Shown: in pieces, positions 63,267 through 64,000 of the stretch
How positions within the stretch are numbered: position 1 is the first letter of the stretch
Layout of the letters: every line of letters starts with the position of its first letter
Origin: Thiohalophilus thiocyanatoxydans
GTDB taxonomy: Bacteria; Pseudomonadota; Gammaproteobacteria; UBA6429; Thiohalophilaceae
Length of the DNA stretch: 64,000 nucleotides
NCBI RefSeq assembly: GCF_004366735.1
Contig: NZ_SOQX01000003.1
Span: 124,001 to 188,000 of the forward strand
Reading direction: 5' to 3'
The notes under the pieces: generated by a model
Databases searched by the model: none
Seen by the model: only the letters and a program-made list of their open reading frames with translations
What the model was told of the DNA's origin: nothing
Program-made: the position numbers and the translations under genes

Positions 63267-63336
63267 TTTAGACTGAGTCTTGACAGGGGCAAGCGGCTGG
63301 TCTATCTTACTATCACGATTTAGACAGAGTCTAAAT
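63267..63336 (+). promoter_or_regulatory. Rubrerythrin promoter with two matching operator palindromes
   Basis: TTGACA (63280-63285) and TATCTT (63303-63308) are spaced by 17 bases. Operator 1, TTTAGAC-TGA-GTCTTGA (63267-63283), overlaps the minus-35. Operator 2, ATTTAGAC-AGA-GTCTAAAT (63318-63336), is a perfect palindrome just after the expected start near 63315. Their centres are 52 bases apart. The geometry suggests repression, but the regulator is not identified. Confidence 0.7.
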
Positions 63337-63379
63337 TTTGATTTTTCCACTAAGTCATTGATAAATGGAGGAAACGATA

Positions 63380-63802
63380 ATGGCAGAACTGAAAGGCAGC
63401 AAGACCGAACAGAGTCTGAAGGACGCCTTCTCCGGCGAGTCCCAGGCTAACCGTCGTTACCTGTACTTTGCGGCCAAGGCCGACGTCGAAGGCTACAACG
63501 ATGTCTCCGCTGTATTCCGCTCAACCGCGGAAGGTGAAACCGGCCATGCCCACGGCCATCTGGAATATCTGGAACAGTCCGGTGACCCGGCAACCGGTCT
63601 GCCCATCGGCGGTACCGCGGACAACCTGAAAGCCGCGATCGCGGGTGAAACCCACGAATACACCGACATGTATCCGGGGATGGCCAAGACCGCGCGCGAC
63701 GAAGGCTTCGACGAAGTCGCCGACTGGTTCGAAACCCTGGCCAAGGCGGAACGCTCTCACGCGAACCGTTTCCAGAAGGCCCTGGACAACCTGGATTCCT
63801 GA
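63380..63802 (+). CDS. Rubrerythrin family diiron protein without rubredoxin domain
   Basis: Rubrerythrins reduce hydrogen peroxide with a diiron site. The 140-residue four-helix protein carries [15 protein letters not shown] (about residues 18-32), [14 protein letters not shown] (about 52-65), [10 protein letters not shown] and [11 protein letters not shown] (about 121-131), supplying the expected Glu and His ligands. It ends there, with no C-terminal CxxC rubredoxin domain, so an outside electron donor is needed. The ATG at 63380 lies eight bases after GGAGG; a longer reading from 63365 would hide that site. A probable Fe-S protein gene follows. Confidence 0.92.
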   Translation: MAELKGSKTEQSLKDAFSGESQANRRYLYFAAKADVEGYNDVSAVFRSTAEGETGHAHGHLEYLEQSGDPATGLPIGGTADNLKAAIAGETHEYTDMYPGMAKTARDEGFDEVADWFETLAKAERSHANRFQKALDNLDS

Positions 63803-63826
63803 TCCGGCGTTGTACAGGATAAAGAG

Positions 63827-63855
63827 CCGGGATCAGAACCCTGATCCCGGTTTTT
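63827..63855 (+). terminator. Terminator after the rubrerythrin gene
   Basis: CCGGGATCAG (63827-63836) pairs with CTGATCCCGG (63841-63850) around AACC, followed by five Ts. Some read-through into the next gene, 44 bases on, is possible. Confidence 0.9.
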
Positions 63856-63898
63856 CAACTTCTGTTTTCACCAAACTTGATAACAACAGGGAGCTCTC

Positions 63899-64000
63899 AT
63901 GGCCGGTTCAAACGTTCGTGAAGGTAGTCTCGATGCACCAACTCGTCATCCGATTGACTGGCAAAGCGAGTCGTTCTATGACGAACAGGCACTCAACGAC
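63899..64000 (+). CDS. Start of a probable Fe-S (heterodisulfide-reductase-related) protein, partial
   Basis: The window ends after 34 codons. The opening MAGSNVREGSLDAPTRHPI and the following DWQSESFYDEQALND resemble, from memory, GlpC-like cluster-binding proteins encoded next to rubrerythrins in sulfur- and iron-oxidising proteobacteria; their cysteine motifs would lie just beyond the window edge. AGGGAG precedes the ATG. If correct it may supply electrons to the rubrerythrin, which lacks its own rubredoxin domain. Confidence 0.6.
   Translation, partial: MAGSNVREGSLDAPTRHPIDWQSESFYDEQALND

Noticed and set aside
1-64000. Insertion sequences, prophage or integrase genes
   Set aside because: No transposase, integrase or phage structural gene was recognised on either strand; the repeats have no coding capacity.

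Overview
The window is gammaproteobacterial chromosome: GC-rich and dense with housekeeping genes in the classic orders pepA-holC/lptF-lptG, yebC-ruvCAB-ybgC-tolQRAB-pal-cpoB, nrdR-ribD-ribE-ribBA-ribH-nusB-thiL-pgpA and xseB-ispA-dxs. A soxXYZA operon, a rhodanese-tusA-dsrE2 cluster and a YeeE/YedE transporter point to a sulfur oxidiser, plausibly of the Chromatiales/Ectothiorhodospiraceae kind. Genus cannot be fixed from the sequence. I see no insertion sequence, prophage, rRNA or CRISPR array.

Layout. 0.2-5.6 kb: a coiled-coil unknown, holC and pepA, divergent from lptFG, then an RDD membrane protein. 5.6-6.9 kb: three tandem paralogous small DUF2173-like proteins behind a perfect FNR/ANR box. 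7-13.5 kb: a glycosyltransferase, purL and an HD-GYP phosphodiesterase. 13.7-19.8 kb: a YadGH-type ABC exporter, an SDR oxidoreductase, and an operon of AMP-phosphorylase-like DeoA, a PRPP-synthase-like protein and a DUF1614 membrane protein. 20-27.7 kb: fmdB and aspS, a four-gene Ser/Thr phosphorylation cassette (CHASE2 kinase, PP2C phosphatase, two FHA proteins), then yebC. 27.9-37.4 kb: ruvCAB, ybgC, the Tol-Pal system, queE and queC. 37.6-49.2 kb is the sulfur region: YeeE transporter, tRNA-Lys, soxAZYX, bepA, rhodanese-tusA-dsrE2, two divergent FadL-type outer-membrane proteins and an exported unknown. 49.9-58.5 kb: glyA, nrdR, riboflavin genes including a RibBX-type fusion, nusB, thiL, pgpA, and two exported proteins, one a retropepsin-like protease. 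58.7-63.1 kb: xseB-ispA-dxs-queD-folE2. The right end has a rubrerythrin without a rubredoxin domain and the start of a probable Fe-S protein.

Working together: SoxXA and SoxYZ handle thiosulfate sulfur in the periplasm. YeeE and Rhd-TusA-DsrE2 fit uptake and cytoplasmic relay of sulfane sulfur. QueC, QueD, QueE and a GTP cyclohydrolase of the FolE2 type supply queuosine precursors from two loci.

The most striking non-coding feature is a set of about 15 intergenic repeat blocks. Many are built from degenerate heptanucleotides, often in facing inverted arrays and sometimes nested inside GC-rich 8-9-mer arms. They also occur between genes of apparent operons. A separate REP-like palindrome pair recurs in a compound order. 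Operator-like palindromes stand before the DUF2173 operon, the YeeE gene, the rhodanese gene and the rubrerythrin gene.
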